A stretch of 64,000 nucleotides of DNA from Mesodorylaimus sp. YZB2_4 (GCA_030248295.1 JASANH010000201.1:1-64000), one strand, 5' to 3'. Shown: positions 10,512 through 20,939, counted from the first letter of the stretch. Made by a program: numbers and translations. Notes: generated by a model from the letters alone, not told the origin.

Positions 10512-11690
10512 ATAAGACAGCCGGCCAGCCGCCGTCCGTCTGGCGCCAGTAGAGTGGCGAGGCGAATAGGCTATGCTTTTGCTCACTCACGATCAGGCGG
10601 CCTTTTTCAGGGAACGAAAAAAGCGATTACAGTCTTCAACTTCGGTGCATTTCGATTCGGCACGATTCAGCGAATCATCGTTCGAATGGGATTGTCAGTT
10701 ATCAAATTTGGCTGCTGCCAGGATTCGAAACATTACAGTAAGTCACTTTTTATTGTACTTTGAATTACCCGACCCGTTAGAAAATAATGGAAGGAAACAG
10801 TATTTTTGAATTTGAAGAGGGATGGGCATTGCTTACAATAGCTACTGTTTGTTTCTGGGTAGATAAAATTAGGCTCCAGCTAATCATAGTGGATAGGCTC
10901 ACCATCACACAGTACAAGTCTTAAGGAGGCTCGCAACGTGCCCGGTTTTACTAGTCCACCCACGGTTCGCTTTCAGTATCACGGATTGCGCATTTCGGCC
11001 AGCCTCGGCAACGATCCCGTGTCGGAGATTACAGTGCCACTCGCTTCGTCATCGGCCACTAGTCCTGACGCCTGTACGATCCCAGCCAGTGATTTGGATA
11101 TCACAATTGCTCGAGATTGCGATATCATCTGCTGCCAACCCGACATTTGACTCACCAGTACGATCCCAGTCAGTGATTTGGTCACTGCAAACTGCTGTAC
11201 AATAATAGGTACTGTACTGTCTGGCGATACTGTACAGGTTGTAGGGAAACTTTTCCTCTTTTCCAGCCTCTAATGTTTTGAGACGAGCCTGGAGGCCCGT
11301 GGCAGTTTTTCAAAGATAAAACCGAGTCATCCAGACAGATTTTGTCAAGCTAGCAGGACTTCACGGAAGAGGGGTGCTAAAAAGCTGGCTCCTACGATGT
11401 TGTCGGCGAATTGACCAAGCAACCATCAGCTAACATCTGGCGTGTAGAAAGCCGCGAGGTAGGAGGAAGTTAAGGTGATTCACAAGCTGTGGACTAGCGA
11501 GCACCAGTCAAACTGGCTCACGTATATGTTTTAGGCTTGATTTCATATCGTCTCAGTTTGAATTTCTATCTCATGGACGGGACAGACAGTCCCCATGCAC
11601 TTGATCAGACTCATTACTTTCAGAGTCAGACCATGGATAGGCCATATTGCTCTTCGTCGACGCGAGTGGGACGGCGGAATTGTGGTAGCT
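10512..11690. other. Mostly empty; one 24-bp direct repeat
   Basis: GTACGATCCCAGCCAGTGAT occurs at about 11077 and again, with one change, at about 11158. The ORFs in this stretch show no domain. It may include the promoter and 5' leader of the transposase-like gene starting at 11691, but no core promoter element could be assigned. Confidence 0.35.
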
Positions 11691-13939
11691 ATGCCGAAGC
11701 AAACGAAGAGAACAAGCGTCGATGGCGGCAGACAACCACCTGGCGAAGGCTTCGAAGGCACCGTTCCAAAGAAACCAGACGACCGGCGATACAAAGCGGA
11801 AGAGGACAAATTGGTTGCGTTCACCGCTAAAATCCGTCAAGACGAACTTGAGGCGCTGGCTAAAATTCAAATGGATCACTGCCTCGGAACCAGGCGTGAA
11901 TTGTTGCAATATTTCATGTCCTTGGAATCGAGCAGTGAAAAAATTCCTCGCCAGTCAACGCCAGAAAGAAATCCATTGCCTGTTACTGCGCCGACACTGT
12001 CTCCAATTCATGCTTCAGCCAATCAACCTAGCTCGAGTGAGTCTTGCACCAGCTTCCTTCTTTTGTAATTCCCGACAAAACACAGAAAGTCAGACTGTAT
12101 GGATTGATATGTAGCCCTTTTTCCCGTCATTCCTGTTATCTGTCCTTGAATATGTGATGAGTCATAGTGAGTGAGACCAAATTTCATGTTTCTAATTATA
12201 GGCGCTACGTCAAAGCCTCGACGGATTCCAATTTACGCAGGGGCCTTCGAAAAGAAAGGTGACATTCCATTTTATAGTAAGATGACACTGCCTGAATAGG
12301 GTTTTTTCAGACGCGGAATTCTATGTGGACGATGCTGATTTGGCAGACGAGGAGCACAACACTTTTGATTTTGGTCACCAATTACGGATTAAGCCTGCTC
12401 TGGGACCTCAGCACGTCGACAGCTTCAATTTGTCAGATGGTCAAGGCGGTTTATTACTGTCGGCTCCTTTAAACGAGAATGTAGTTGATCAAAAAAAGAT
12501 CGACGAAATGAAGCAGTTGGAGCCAGTTGAGTATGATTACAGCGACAGTACGCGTCTGCTTCCGGCGGGCTATTATAAAGAATTTAGCAATGGCAAGAGG
12601 TGCGGCTGCATGTGCCAAAGGATCCGATTATTTCGAAAGAAGGTATCCTAATTCACCCCTCCCCCCCCCCCCCCCCCCCCAGTGGTGAAAAACGAACGGA
12701 GCAGCAAAAGAAAATGGATGCGCTGGATCTCGTTAGTGATGGGAGGTAAGCTGCCTGTCTTAGAATAACTTCTTGTGTCGAAATGCACCTGGTATACGTT
12801 TAGGTGGATTGTGGAATTCCATCAATTGCTAAAACTGATTTCATCAAAATGCTATGTCAGCGAGTGCGATGCACAAAATAACTTGGACCCAGTCGGGATG
12901 CTTCAGAACCCCAGTGCCGCACGAATTCAAGTGGACGTCTTCGAGAAAACTCCAGCATTTCGGCGAACCAAAGAGCCAATTATACGCGTTGAATGTGCTC
13001 TCCCATCGTCGATCATACTGGTATGTGCCTTTTCAGGTGTGTATTCTCATTTTATAACAGCGTAATGGTTTTTAGAGCGGTAACGCCATAGGTCGGCTTC
13101 ACCTGTTCTGCAAGGTAATAATCTTCGAATATGCTGGATGTTCTGTGTGATTGTTTCTGTTATCTTGTGCCTTAGGCAATGAATATTCGAGTTCCATCAA
13201 AAGAGCAAAATCGCCGCATTCAGCAATATTTTGCGCTGCCAGTCGTGGAAGAGTGTTGGCGAATCGAACAGCCGATGATTGTTCGAGCAATAAAGGAGAA
13301 CAACTTTCGATGCGTTTTTGCTTCCGATGGCCAATTCGATAGTCCTGGATTTTGCGTAAGTCTGCAGGCCCATTTTCTACTTCTGGTTAGGAAAATAATT
13401 TCTTATTCTCAGGCAACTTATCTGACGTACGTGCAGATGTTGGTGAATCTCGAACGGGAGGAAGCGGGCAAACCACTCTATTCGGAGAAAACAGCATCAG
13501 CTTTTAAACAAAGTCGATCCGTGAGAAAATGGGTTAGTTGGAGAAGTGCTTCTTTTACAGATACGTCGTGGATATCCGTGTTACTGAAAAGCGACACACT
13601 GGCCTAAAATCCACATTGATGGAAGTTGCTGGTTTTCTGCGATCTATGTTAGCGCTTTACTCTCTGGACATTCCGGTGTCAGAAGTGGTAACTGATCAGC
13701 ATTTGCAAATTCTATCTCTCATGCGTAAGGAACGTCCACTCTGAAAGTTTAGGTTCTGAAAAAAGTTTGATTTTGCAGAAGACGCTGAATCGAGGCCCCA
13801 GAAATTTCTAGCTGCTGCGAAAGAAGCGTTGAAAAATTTTGAAAACATGGATGACGATATGATGGAGCGGCTTAGGCGCATTTGCAGCGCCGTCACACAT
13901 CAATTGTGTGACGGTGCTGCAAACAAAGTCGATCCGTGA
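11691..13939 (+). CDS. Transposase-like protein of an intron-rich, poorly described DDE family (GDGR-DSPG type); spliced ORF still open
   Basis: Ten exons join in phase into about 509 codons: 11691-12036, 12202-12258, 12311-12599, 12683-12745, 12804-13020, 13076-13114, 13176-13355, 13413-13426, 13561-13724 and 13779-13939. Start ATG at 11691 opens MPKQTKRTS, a basic N-terminus. The core has SGNAIGRLHLFCK, then ASDGQFDSPGFCATYLTY (first acidic motif; relatives have GDGRxDSPG), then VSEVVTDQHLQI (second, TDxHxxI). The DxWHxxK and LExFN blocks seen in the copy at 30.5-33.7 kb are absent here. Instead there is an unrelated basic/acidic helix-like tail ending at TGA. The exon 3 donor (GTGCGG at 12600) is weak; a stronger one at 12643 would break the frame. 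The donor for exon 8 (GTACGT) was chosen for phase. The function in relatives is presumed transposition; this copy is C-terminally truncated and may be dead or co-opted. Confidence 0.55.
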
Positions 13940-13965
13940 GAAAATGGGTTAGTTGGAGGAGTGCT
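13506..13965 (+). repeat. 45-bp direct repeat pair
   Basis: The segments 13506-13550 and 13921-13965 are identical except for one base (GGAGAAGTGCT versus GGAGGAGTGCT). The first lies within what I model as intron 8 of the transposase-like gene. The second begins directly at the end of the hairpin at 13881-13923 and supplies that gene's stop codon. A local duplication or insertion has altered the 3' end of the gene. Confidence 0.8.
13881..13923. repeat. 19-bp-stem hairpin inside the last exon
   Basis: The arms TTTGCAGCGCCGTCACACA and TGTGTGACGGTGCTGCAAA pair over 19 bases with one G-T mismatch around the five-base loop TCAAT. The hairpin is translated in the gene model (coding ICSAVTHQLCDGAAN) and abuts the second 45-bp repeat. 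It could be a transposon end, a recombination scar or an RNA structure. Confidence 0.7.
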
Positions 13966-14047
13966 ATAGCAGCATAGCACTGTCAATAATCGGTCGAATT
14001 TTAACGTGGCAACTTTAGGAATGCACCCCAGAAAAGCTTAAGTCCGA

Positions 14048-14165
14048 CGATGTCTGCTAGATGGCGGGGCGGCGTCCCCCTAGCGGCGGCGGCGCGTGGC
14101 TAGGTTGCGCGTGGCTGGGTGGCGCGTCAGCTGGGTGGCGGCTACCCCCCTAGGGGCTGTCTTGA
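14048..14165. repeat. GC-rich degenerate tandem stretch
   Basis: The words GGCGGCGGC, GCGCGTGGCTRGGTTG and GGCGCGTCAGCTGGGTGGCG recur. The composition is far more GC-rich than the surroundings. No gene is supported, although the plus strand is open across it. Confidence 0.5.
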
Positions 14166-14475
14166 GGAGGGTGTCTAGTGGTTGGTCCTCGGAGACTGGT
14201 TATAGCCCGAGGGGGTCGATCTCGAATATTGTGCAAAATCACGGGGCGCGCGTGGTGGTGCCAGGAGGCTATAGCTCCGGGCATAAAGTGAATCGGGCTA
14301 TGTTTTGAATCGTACTTTATACAGTAGGCGGAGACGCAACAAAAAGGAGACGGACGGTTACGTAGCTATATTGCCTGGCGAGGGGAGTCAACGAGATGAA
14401 GTGCGCAATGGAAAGGAATCATCCTTTATCATTATCATCGGGCGTCGGGTTGGGTTCAAAGTGGGCTAATGGAAA

Positions 14476-14887
14476 ATGCGTACAATTTTGATTTTCGTAA
14501 GTTTCTCGCATTGTTTTATTGAGAAATATTTAATATAAAATTTTTAAAGGGACTTTTTTCGATTGTGGGTGCTAGCGGCAATTGCCGTTGCTTATCCCAG
14601 CCCTCATCACCGCCCGGTTCAATCACCACCACGATGCTTCGATGCGATGGGGGCCCATCTACTCGGTCGACGAATACAAAAAGTGCCAGGCAGCCTCGAC
14701 GAATTACCTTTATCGAATCTCCGACCCGTACAACGTCTGGGCGTTATTGGACATTCAAGATGTGGCGCCTCGGGCTACCAGATTGGAGGGCACGTTTTCG
14801 AATTACAACTGTCGCCTATTCTGCCAAAGCCGGTTGTTGAAAAGTTTTCAAGGTCGTGCGAAGACCAATTGCCGATGCGAGGAGTGA
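14476..14887 (+). pseudogene. Possible small secreted cysteine-rich protein with a frame problem
   Basis: A mini-exon 14476-14496 (ATG CGT ACA ATT TTG ATT TTC, then GTAAGT) can splice to an acceptor before 14550. This gives a signal-peptide-like start MRTILIFGLFSIVGASG. The downstream part that looks most protein-like, however, is in another frame (14582-14887). It holds YSVDEYKKC, NYNCRLFCQS and a terminal TNCRCEE, a C...CxxxC...CxC spacing loosely like cysteine-stabilised alpha-beta peptides. One single-base shift would connect signal and cysteine domain. Either my splice choice is wrong, the gene is broken, or the match is chance. No toxin or antimicrobial role is claimed. Confidence 0.3.
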
Positions 14888-15039
14888 GTGTAATTGTACT
14901 AAGTATATACGGCGCGAGTGGACTATAGCTATAGTGGCGTGTAAGAACACTGAGCGAGATTTGTTAGGTTAACCTGTAACTTGTAGGACCTGCGGAAAAA
15001 AGGTCGCTCAGCCGCCGACAGAATGGGGCACTACTAGGC

Positions 15040-15240
15040 CCGCATCCGACCATTTTGTCCATCGCAGCCACCATCACCAGGACATCCAGCAGGGCCGCTT
15101 CCACGACCAGGCCCTTTATCGCAGCCACCACCACCGCCACCAGGACATCCACCAGGGCTGCTTCCACGCCCTCCGTCGCAGGCGTCATCACCACCGCACC
15201 AAGGGTGGTCGCTTCCTCGTCCTCGACCCGGTGTCAGACG
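15040..15240. repeat. Imperfect tandem GC-rich repeat (Pro/Gly-rich in translation)
   Basis: TCGCAGCCACCA, CAGGACATCCA and CAGGGCYGCTTCCACG blocks repeat two to three times. One strand reads Pro-rich, the other Gly/Cys-rich. Both long frames are by-products of the repeat, although a Pro-rich linker in the downstream gene is conceivable. Confidence 0.45.
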
Positions 15241-15424
15241 CCAAACTGTCTGGGCGCCAATGTGTCTGGGGCGGACATGAAGACCGAACCTGTGCGTGTC
15301 TGTGGACACGTCCAAGTAGGATGAACGTGTCCGGGCCCTGCGCGAAGGTGTCTCCCTGAATAGGTCCCTGGTTGAATGGGTAAATTCTCGTTTTTGAAGT
15401 GTACATATTGTTGAATTTTCAGCC

Positions 15425-16043
15425 ATGGATATCGATAAATACAAGGCGTATTGCTTGTATTTAGCGGTTGGGTCATATCCGTCATCTTGTGACACCGATA
15501 ACAAAAAAGGATTTTGCGGAGAACTGCAACGAAATCGTTTATTTGGAAAAAGGGTCAACTGTATCATCTGCGTGATGGTAAGAAATTACTAGCTTATAAA
15601 ATGCGGTGAATTTCTGGCAACAGTGGGTGCTTTAGCGATGTATCTAAATGATCCTGTCAAACGAGCAGAAAACGCTCAGAGAGTAATCACGGGAAATGTC
15701 GAAAAAGAAGCCATACTCAGAGAAGTTCACTGTGGCGTTGTTGGCGGCGGCCATTTCGGAGAAAAGGCGACACAAGGGTAAATTTCTTAATTTTTAATTT
15801 TCGATATTTGTAAACGCTCAAAATTTTGCCTATTCATAGGAAAGTAGCCGAACGGTTTTGGTGGCCAGGCTTTTCGAAAGATGTCAAAGCATTCGTCAGG
15901 TCATGTGACGCCTGTAAAAAAGCGAATCCCCTCCATATTCCGACAGCTGCCGAATTGCATCCGATTCCAGTCACTAATGAATTTAAATATCGCTGGTGTG
16001 TGGATCTCATCGGGCCGCTTAAAATGACGCCCCGTGGAAATCA
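15425..16043 (+). pseudogene. KRBA2/Gypsy-type integrase fragment (zinc-binding domain and start of catalytic core)
   Basis: Three exons are visible. Exon 1 (15425-about 15579) codes MDIDKYKAYCLYLAVGSYP, like the N-terminus of KRBA2-like transposon-derived proteins. Exon 2 (to 15777, donor GTAAAT) has REVHCGVVGGGHFGEKAT, the HH half of the integrase zinc finger. Exon 3 (15840-16043, donor GTGAGT) continues in phase with VAERFWWPGFSKDV, SCDACKKAN (CC half), LHPIPV and WCVDLIGPL, which includes the first catalytic Asp, and stops at TPRGN. The remaining core (second Asp, Glu) was not found in the next 350 bases. Exon 1 to exon 2 does not join in phase. The order and spacing are those of a retrotransposon-derived integrase; this copy appears truncated. 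Confidence 0.7.
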
Positions 16044-16398
16044 GTGAGTACAGCGTTTGATTCACGAATGAGCATAAAGGCAGACCCGTGGTACTGGGCA
16101 AAAAAGTTGTCACGGGCTCCCCTTTACAAGGTTTTATGAAAAACGTCAGTTTCTGCGTTGAATAACTCCTGATTTGATTTGATCAGAAGAGAGGCCTCGG
16201 GTCTGCACGTTCTTTTTCCTGACAGATTTTTTCTGACGAAAGTTTTGACGATTGGTGGAAAGCGAACGTCGGCAAGGCATCGTCGTCGTTGCATTGCGAG
16301 CTAGGTCCACTTTTGGCGACTGCTGTAGTGGATGACGACTAGGCAATAAAGTTCACTGCCTTTCGTTTTTTCATGTTTAAACATTTATTACGCGTCAG

Positions 16399-16896
16399 GT
16401 TATTGAAATGATGGCTCATTTTCAAGTGATTGGCAAGAAGCTCAATCCTAGCGTGTCGGCGAAGTCAGAAGCCTTCATTCGCAACGTTGTTTTTGTTGAG
16501 GTAAACCTGTTTTTCAGGTGCCAACTGTGCAAGGCACGGCGCGAAAATGTGTTCGCGTTGGGGCTCGGTTAGCTAAAGGTACAGATGTACTGTATGGTTA
16601 TTATCCATACTACTTGAGACCAATGATCTAAAGCAGCCAAAGTTTCTTTAGCTGGCCAGTCAATAGAGCAAAGCGGACTGAATAATTGGAAGTGTCCTTA
16701 CTGTCAGCAGCAATGGGAAGAAAAAGGTTCGAATATGATAGGCTGCGATGGGTGCGATTCTTGGTATCATTGGTAAGATCACCTAAGCTATTGCTGAGGT
16801 TATTTTTTAATCAAGATTTTTAGGTCGTGCGTTGGGCTGAAGAGAAAACCTCGCCTAAATAAGTGGTATTGCCCAAATTGTGCCACTGAAGAATGA
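16399..16896 (+). CDS. PHD-finger protein, C-terminal exons (TAF3-like PHD)
   Basis: Four exons join in phase for 124 codons: 16399-16500, 16518-16578, 16637-16772 and 16824-16896 (stop TGA). The last two encode a complete PHD zinc finger: WKCPYCQQQW, then MIGCDGCDSWYHW, then SCVGLKRKPR, then WYCPNCATEE at the end. The Cys4-His-Cys3 spacing and GCDxCDxWYHW core most resemble the PHD of TAF3, a TFIID subunit that reads methylated histone H3K4. Many chromatin proteins and some transposon proteins share this form. The upstream exons code EMMAHFQVIGKKLNP and VPTVQGTARKCVRV, which I do not recognise. The 5' end was not found; the integrase fragment just upstream does not join in phase, so I treat it as separate. 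The intron between exons 1 and 2 would be only 17 bases. Confidence 0.65.
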
Positions 16897-17300
16897 GGCT
16901 TAGATTTTATGAGCTTACTGTATTATCGCTACTGTACATGTTCTTTTTTGGCTATGATACTTTTGTGGTTTGTATTGCTTTATGTTGGTCTGCCATGTAT
17001 CCATAAAATCGTATTTAAAATATTAAAATCCACAAAACTTGTTGAAAACAGATTTCGCTCACTGTTCGCGTTACAGAAGCCTTAGTTTTTGGCAGTTTTT
17101 AAAAAGTGCAACACTGCCAAAAAAGATCTCGGGATGCAGTAAGCAGTCGTAGGAAGCTGAGAGTGCATGCGTGCGCAGGCGGTGTGGTCTGGACATGCTC
17201 GCGCGTCGGGGGGACACAATGGGGTGAGCCTACGTGTCCACTGGACACCTCTACGCGCCAGACACGTAGACGCGTGACACCGGCGCTTTGAGGAGCCTAG

Positions 17301-17498
17301 TACTTAAAGTATGAGCAACGCTACGCCGAGGACGAGAAACGGAACGACGATGACGACGACGATCGATTCTACAACAGCCGAGCTATCGACCCTAAATTCC
17401 TCGGTGGCGGTGGCAGCAGCAACAGCGGTCGGCAGAACGCGTGGATCCCTATCCACAATGACGAATGTTTGAACGAAACGAGAAACTTTGCGATCCAG
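17301..17498 (+). CDS. Isolated candidate exon, acidic and Gly/Ser-rich
   Basis: Sixty-six open codons lie between a CCTAG acceptor and a CAG|GTCAGT donor. They include YLKYEQRYAEDEKRN, a run of Asp, a GGGG linker and NAWIPIHNDECLNETRN. Composition looks coding but no family was recognised. No partner exon was identified, and the opposite strand immediately downstream carries an unrelated transposon relic. Confidence 0.25.
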
Positions 17499-17509
17499 GT
17501 CAGTGCTTA

Positions 17510-18186
17510 GTGATCTATTGTCGTTTGTTTGCAAAACACCTTGGAAAATGCATGTTTTTTCATTTTAGCAAGCCTCAAGAACGTTTCCTTCTGAGCGTAA
17601 TCAAATATGACAAAGGCAGTGCGTTGATCCAGAGCGATGATAGAGCGTGTCATTTGGTCCCGGTGAACACCTCGAATAAAGTGGCTCTTCCGCCTAACGA
17701 TGTCATCACGGGCTTTTTTATAGTCTTCCAGTAGATCCATTTGCTCGTCGGAGGTGATGCTGGCAGCTTCAAGCTCTTCCCTGAATGCAACAACTCACAG
17801 TCCTCGCATTGTTCGCTGTGTTGATGATCATCACATGGATGATGCAATTCAGGGCTCTTTGGATCAGATAATGCAAAATACCGACAATGACGCGCGCAGC
17901 TTGATGTTTCAGTTACTGCGTTGCAAAAGAGCTGGCCAAGTAGATAAGTTTGAGACGCATGTAATGCTTTCTTCAATTCGTTGGCCCTTTGTTTAGAAAT
18001 GCACGACTTTTCTTCCAAGGCTACGATGATTTTGTGTAATGACTTCCAAGCAATTGCAGCATCGACCTAAAAGATAAGAACAGTAATGCAGTGTGTACTT
18101 ACAGTATTAGTGGCAGCAATGTTGCCACCTTTCATGCTTTCACTGCGCCACATGCTTTCTCTCTTGTTGGCAGGAACATACGAGAT
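17510..18186 (-). pseudogene. Relic of a transposon-like protein with an HC-R...DHxHxxxC zinc motif
   Basis: Exon 18186-18103 (VPANKRESMWRSESMKG) splices in phase through a 36-base intron to 18066-17510. That exon holds CARHCRYFALSDP, then CDDHQHSEQCEDCELL, a His/Cys cluster. After a one-base frame shift it continues DIVRRKSHFIRGVHRDQ and AFVIFDYAQKETFLRL. I know this motif series from high-copy uncharacterised proteins in corals, echinoderms and other invertebrates, where the C-x2-HCR...HxH...CxxC block precedes WKxHxxRxxxQ and DWAxKxxP segments. They are presumed transposon proteins. The shift between CELL and the following EELEA block suggests decay. Confidence 0.55.
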
Positions 18187-19134
18187 CTAAAAAGGCTGTG
18201 ACCCAGGGCGGGATGTGGGATATAACAAGTAAAGTCACCAAATAATATTTTTCGGCTTGCCTGAAGTCTACCTACATTGCATACGGCAGTTCAGTGTCAC
18301 AAAACTTACAGCAACGTTGTCTAATCCAGACATTGCCTTCCTTTCAGAAAACTTTACTTTCGTGAATAACTTGAAGAGCGTCCTTTCATGGAGCGGCCGA
18401 TACGGCGGTAGTCAGTCATTACAATCTTGTAAATATGGGCGAATCAGGTTGCTGCGGCTGTTTTGCAAAACCACTTTCCCGAAAGTCGTTTCTTCTCCAG
18501 ATGAAAATTGCATCTTTAGAATTGACCAGCTCATTATCTGAAAAGGATAAGCAAGGACTAAATTATTACATCAAGCTTCAGAAAAAATCAATCCTCAAAA
18601 TATCTCTCGAAATTACCTGGACAAACCCTCTATTAAAGAGCCAGGAGAAGAAATATGCCACCTGGGGCATACTGACTTTGTGACGAACTATTGCAGATCT
18701 TGTAAGAGGTCTCCCAGCTCCTGCAGTTGCGCGGTCTTCTCGGGCTCTACGAAGTAGCCGATCCGTTTTAACAGGTGACAGTGTAGAGACTCGACTGGCA
18801 ATCGATACTCTGCACGGAGCCGGCAGCTGGGAGCGTCACCCGTCAGGGTGACGTTTCAGCCATGTACTAGGTCGGAGGACTTAGCAGGCTGCCCTGGGTT
18901 TTTGGCGTGGTGCAAAAGCTCCACCGGTCACTCCCTCCAGTAATACGGACCCAGTCGTATTACAACAGGTCTTTCAATTGGGAAAAACTGAAGTTGTGGC
19001 AGATTTGAGAAAGAAGGAGGATTTTGCCATCTAGAAATACTCCAGCTCATCAGTGGTAAATGGTAAGGCCCCACAATCCAGTGAGAGTGTTCAATTAATA
19101 TGGCAGGCATTATGACACAAACTGCTGTTACACT

Positions 19135-19342
19135 TACTTATGCTTGGGCTAGCTTCTATCGTATCGATAATTTGCTTCACGACTGCATTGTTGGACCTAG
19201 CATACGTAATTTCCTGCTTGACTATGGCTTGGCTGACTCTTGTGAATAACTCGAGCCCTTGGCCAGGGGCTAATGCGTTGCAGACTAATAAACAAGCCTC
19301 TCCGGCAGCATTAGTGACCACTCTAACAGTTCTCTCAGATGC
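19135..19342 (-). CDS. Isolated candidate exon, unknown
   Basis: An open block lies between acceptor TTTGATCAG and donor GTAAGT. It includes RTVRVVTNAAGEACLLVCN and QGLELFTRVSQAIVKQEI. It may be a helical part of the transposon-like gene whose later exons are at 18186-17510, since strand and order agree, but intervening exons between 19.1 and 18.2 kb were not found. Confidence 0.3.
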
Positions 19343-19553
19343 CTGATCAAATGGTACATTCTGGAAAAAAATTCAGCTGTACAACGCTAATATATATACA
19401 GTAGGTATTCTAATGTAGTGCACACGCAAATGGGAAACAGATGGCTCCTAAGAGCATGCTTACCAGCTGAAATGGAATGTGTTCCCTTTGCTGTCTAGTT
19501 ACAGAAGACAGCTCCTGCATGGAAGAGTTGATGGTTGACAAGCGTAGGCTTGC

Positions 19554-20504
19554 TTAAGACAAGCAATAAGGCGATCCAGTCGACTGCGGGGATGTCAGTA
19601 GATTTGCTGGGCTTCCTTGACCAACAATATAATCATAAATTTTCTCTCGCGCTCTTGCTTTTGCGACTCTGGTGTCTGGTGTAGATAGGGGAAATCTGGG
19701 CTCAAGGGGCTGCGTTCGCGTTGGATATGGCGGTGGAGGTGGCGGCGCTAAAGTAGTTGTCCAAAATAATCTCTCGTCATCGTAATGAGCTTGATTAGCT
19801 TCAGGAGTCATATTGAAGGTGTCGCGGTCTGGGTAACAATGTCGACAGATCGGTGTCCCTATTGATGCACGTTGCTGATGTCCTCCCACTGGCCTCGCAA
19901 CCTGCCAGCTAATAGGATAAGTAACAACGCGATCTGCTCTGGCTGAGTGATTTCCATGTTGCCATTTGCAAATGGTACCTCGAGTAATATTTGCAGATAA
20001 ATTTATATTACCGAGCCCCAGTTGATACCTGTGTTCTGGACACAGCTAAGTACCGAGGTAAACTAGACCATCTGGATGGTCGCAAGTCAACTTGTTCAAT
20101 ATCAGGTCCCGTTCTACGAAGCCCTCAGGCAGCCCAAGTTTGATTCCCGCATCGTTATCGCTAAACGCGTCCGTCAAGTCACGAAGATAGGATGTCTCTT
20201 TAGACAGCCTTTTAACACCGCAATTGCGTCTCGACCCAAACAATATGCATTCTTCGACGTTTTCATAAGTTGGCTCTGGTTTTTCCTCTGGTGAAGTAAG
20301 AGGGCCTTCTGTTGTATCATCTTGTCGCTCTGGTTCTCGGCTCTCAGCGGTTGCAGATGAGCTTCTTGTTTGTGGTCTTACAGTAAACGCAAAGTCATTG
20401 TTATTGCTGTACTCTGCTGTAGACATAGAATGTACAACGTACATGACTATGACTGCTGCATGCAATGAAGCAGTAACCAGGGTATCTTTGCGAACAAAAG
20501 CCAT
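19554..20504 (-). CDS. Putative secreted protein with one in-frame TAG
   Basis: Starting at ATG 20504, MAFVRKDTLVTASLHAAVIV looks like a signal peptide (basic start, hydrophobic core, small residues near HSMSTA). A Ser/Thr/Pro/Glu-rich linker follows, then CILFGSRRNCGVKRLSKE and KLTCDHPDGLVYLGT, then TAG at 20048-20046. The same frame then stays open to 19554 and keeps protein-like sequence: LCPEHRYQLGLGN, two N-glycosylation sites, TICKWQHGNHSARADR, a CRHC motif and a Pro-rich patch. That suggests one 317-codon protein interrupted by a single nonsense codon. I do not recognise the family. Allelic or assembly error, pseudogene, or stop readthrough are all possible. Confidence 0.4.
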
Positions 20505-20939
20505 TGTACTCCCTACCATTAAGCTTTATGTAGATCAGAAAATGCAACACGAGGTTGCGTAGGAACCTTTCGCTTTGACGCTATGCATTTCCCCAGCCAT
20601 CATGAGCGAAAAAAACTGCAAATCAAATTTAAAAAATTAAAACAGATTACTCACCTGGATCACTCTTCACGTCGCCTGCTAATATCAGTAACATTTAAAA
20701 AAAAGTGATAGGAACTAATTCTTTAATGTTGAAATCTCAAAGACCAGGAACCACGACAAACGACGACGACGACACAATACTGCCAATGTAATCTATCAGT
20801 CAGAAGTTTTGCGCTTATAATGACTTCAAGCTTGGGAGCATTAGTTGGTGACCGCTGGGAGAAGCAGACCAAAGCAATCAATAACTTTGAGACAATAATA
20901 CCAGAAACAATGCCTTTGATAACCATGATTCCGTGTCAG

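Noticed and set aside
11543..11909. Minus-strand ORFs opposite the start of the transposase-like gene
   Set aside because: They have no motifs and are shadows of the coding frame that splices in phase downstream.
15034..15567. A 177-codon Gly/Cys-rich minus-strand ORF resembling a structural or cuticle protein
   Set aside because: The Gly-rich part is a translation of the GC-rich tandem repeat and the rest is antisense to integrase exon 1.
20022..20046. A 25-base intron that would remove the TAG in the secreted protein
   Set aside because: GT and AG are present, but removal shifts the frame into an early stop, so the splice does not rescue the protein.
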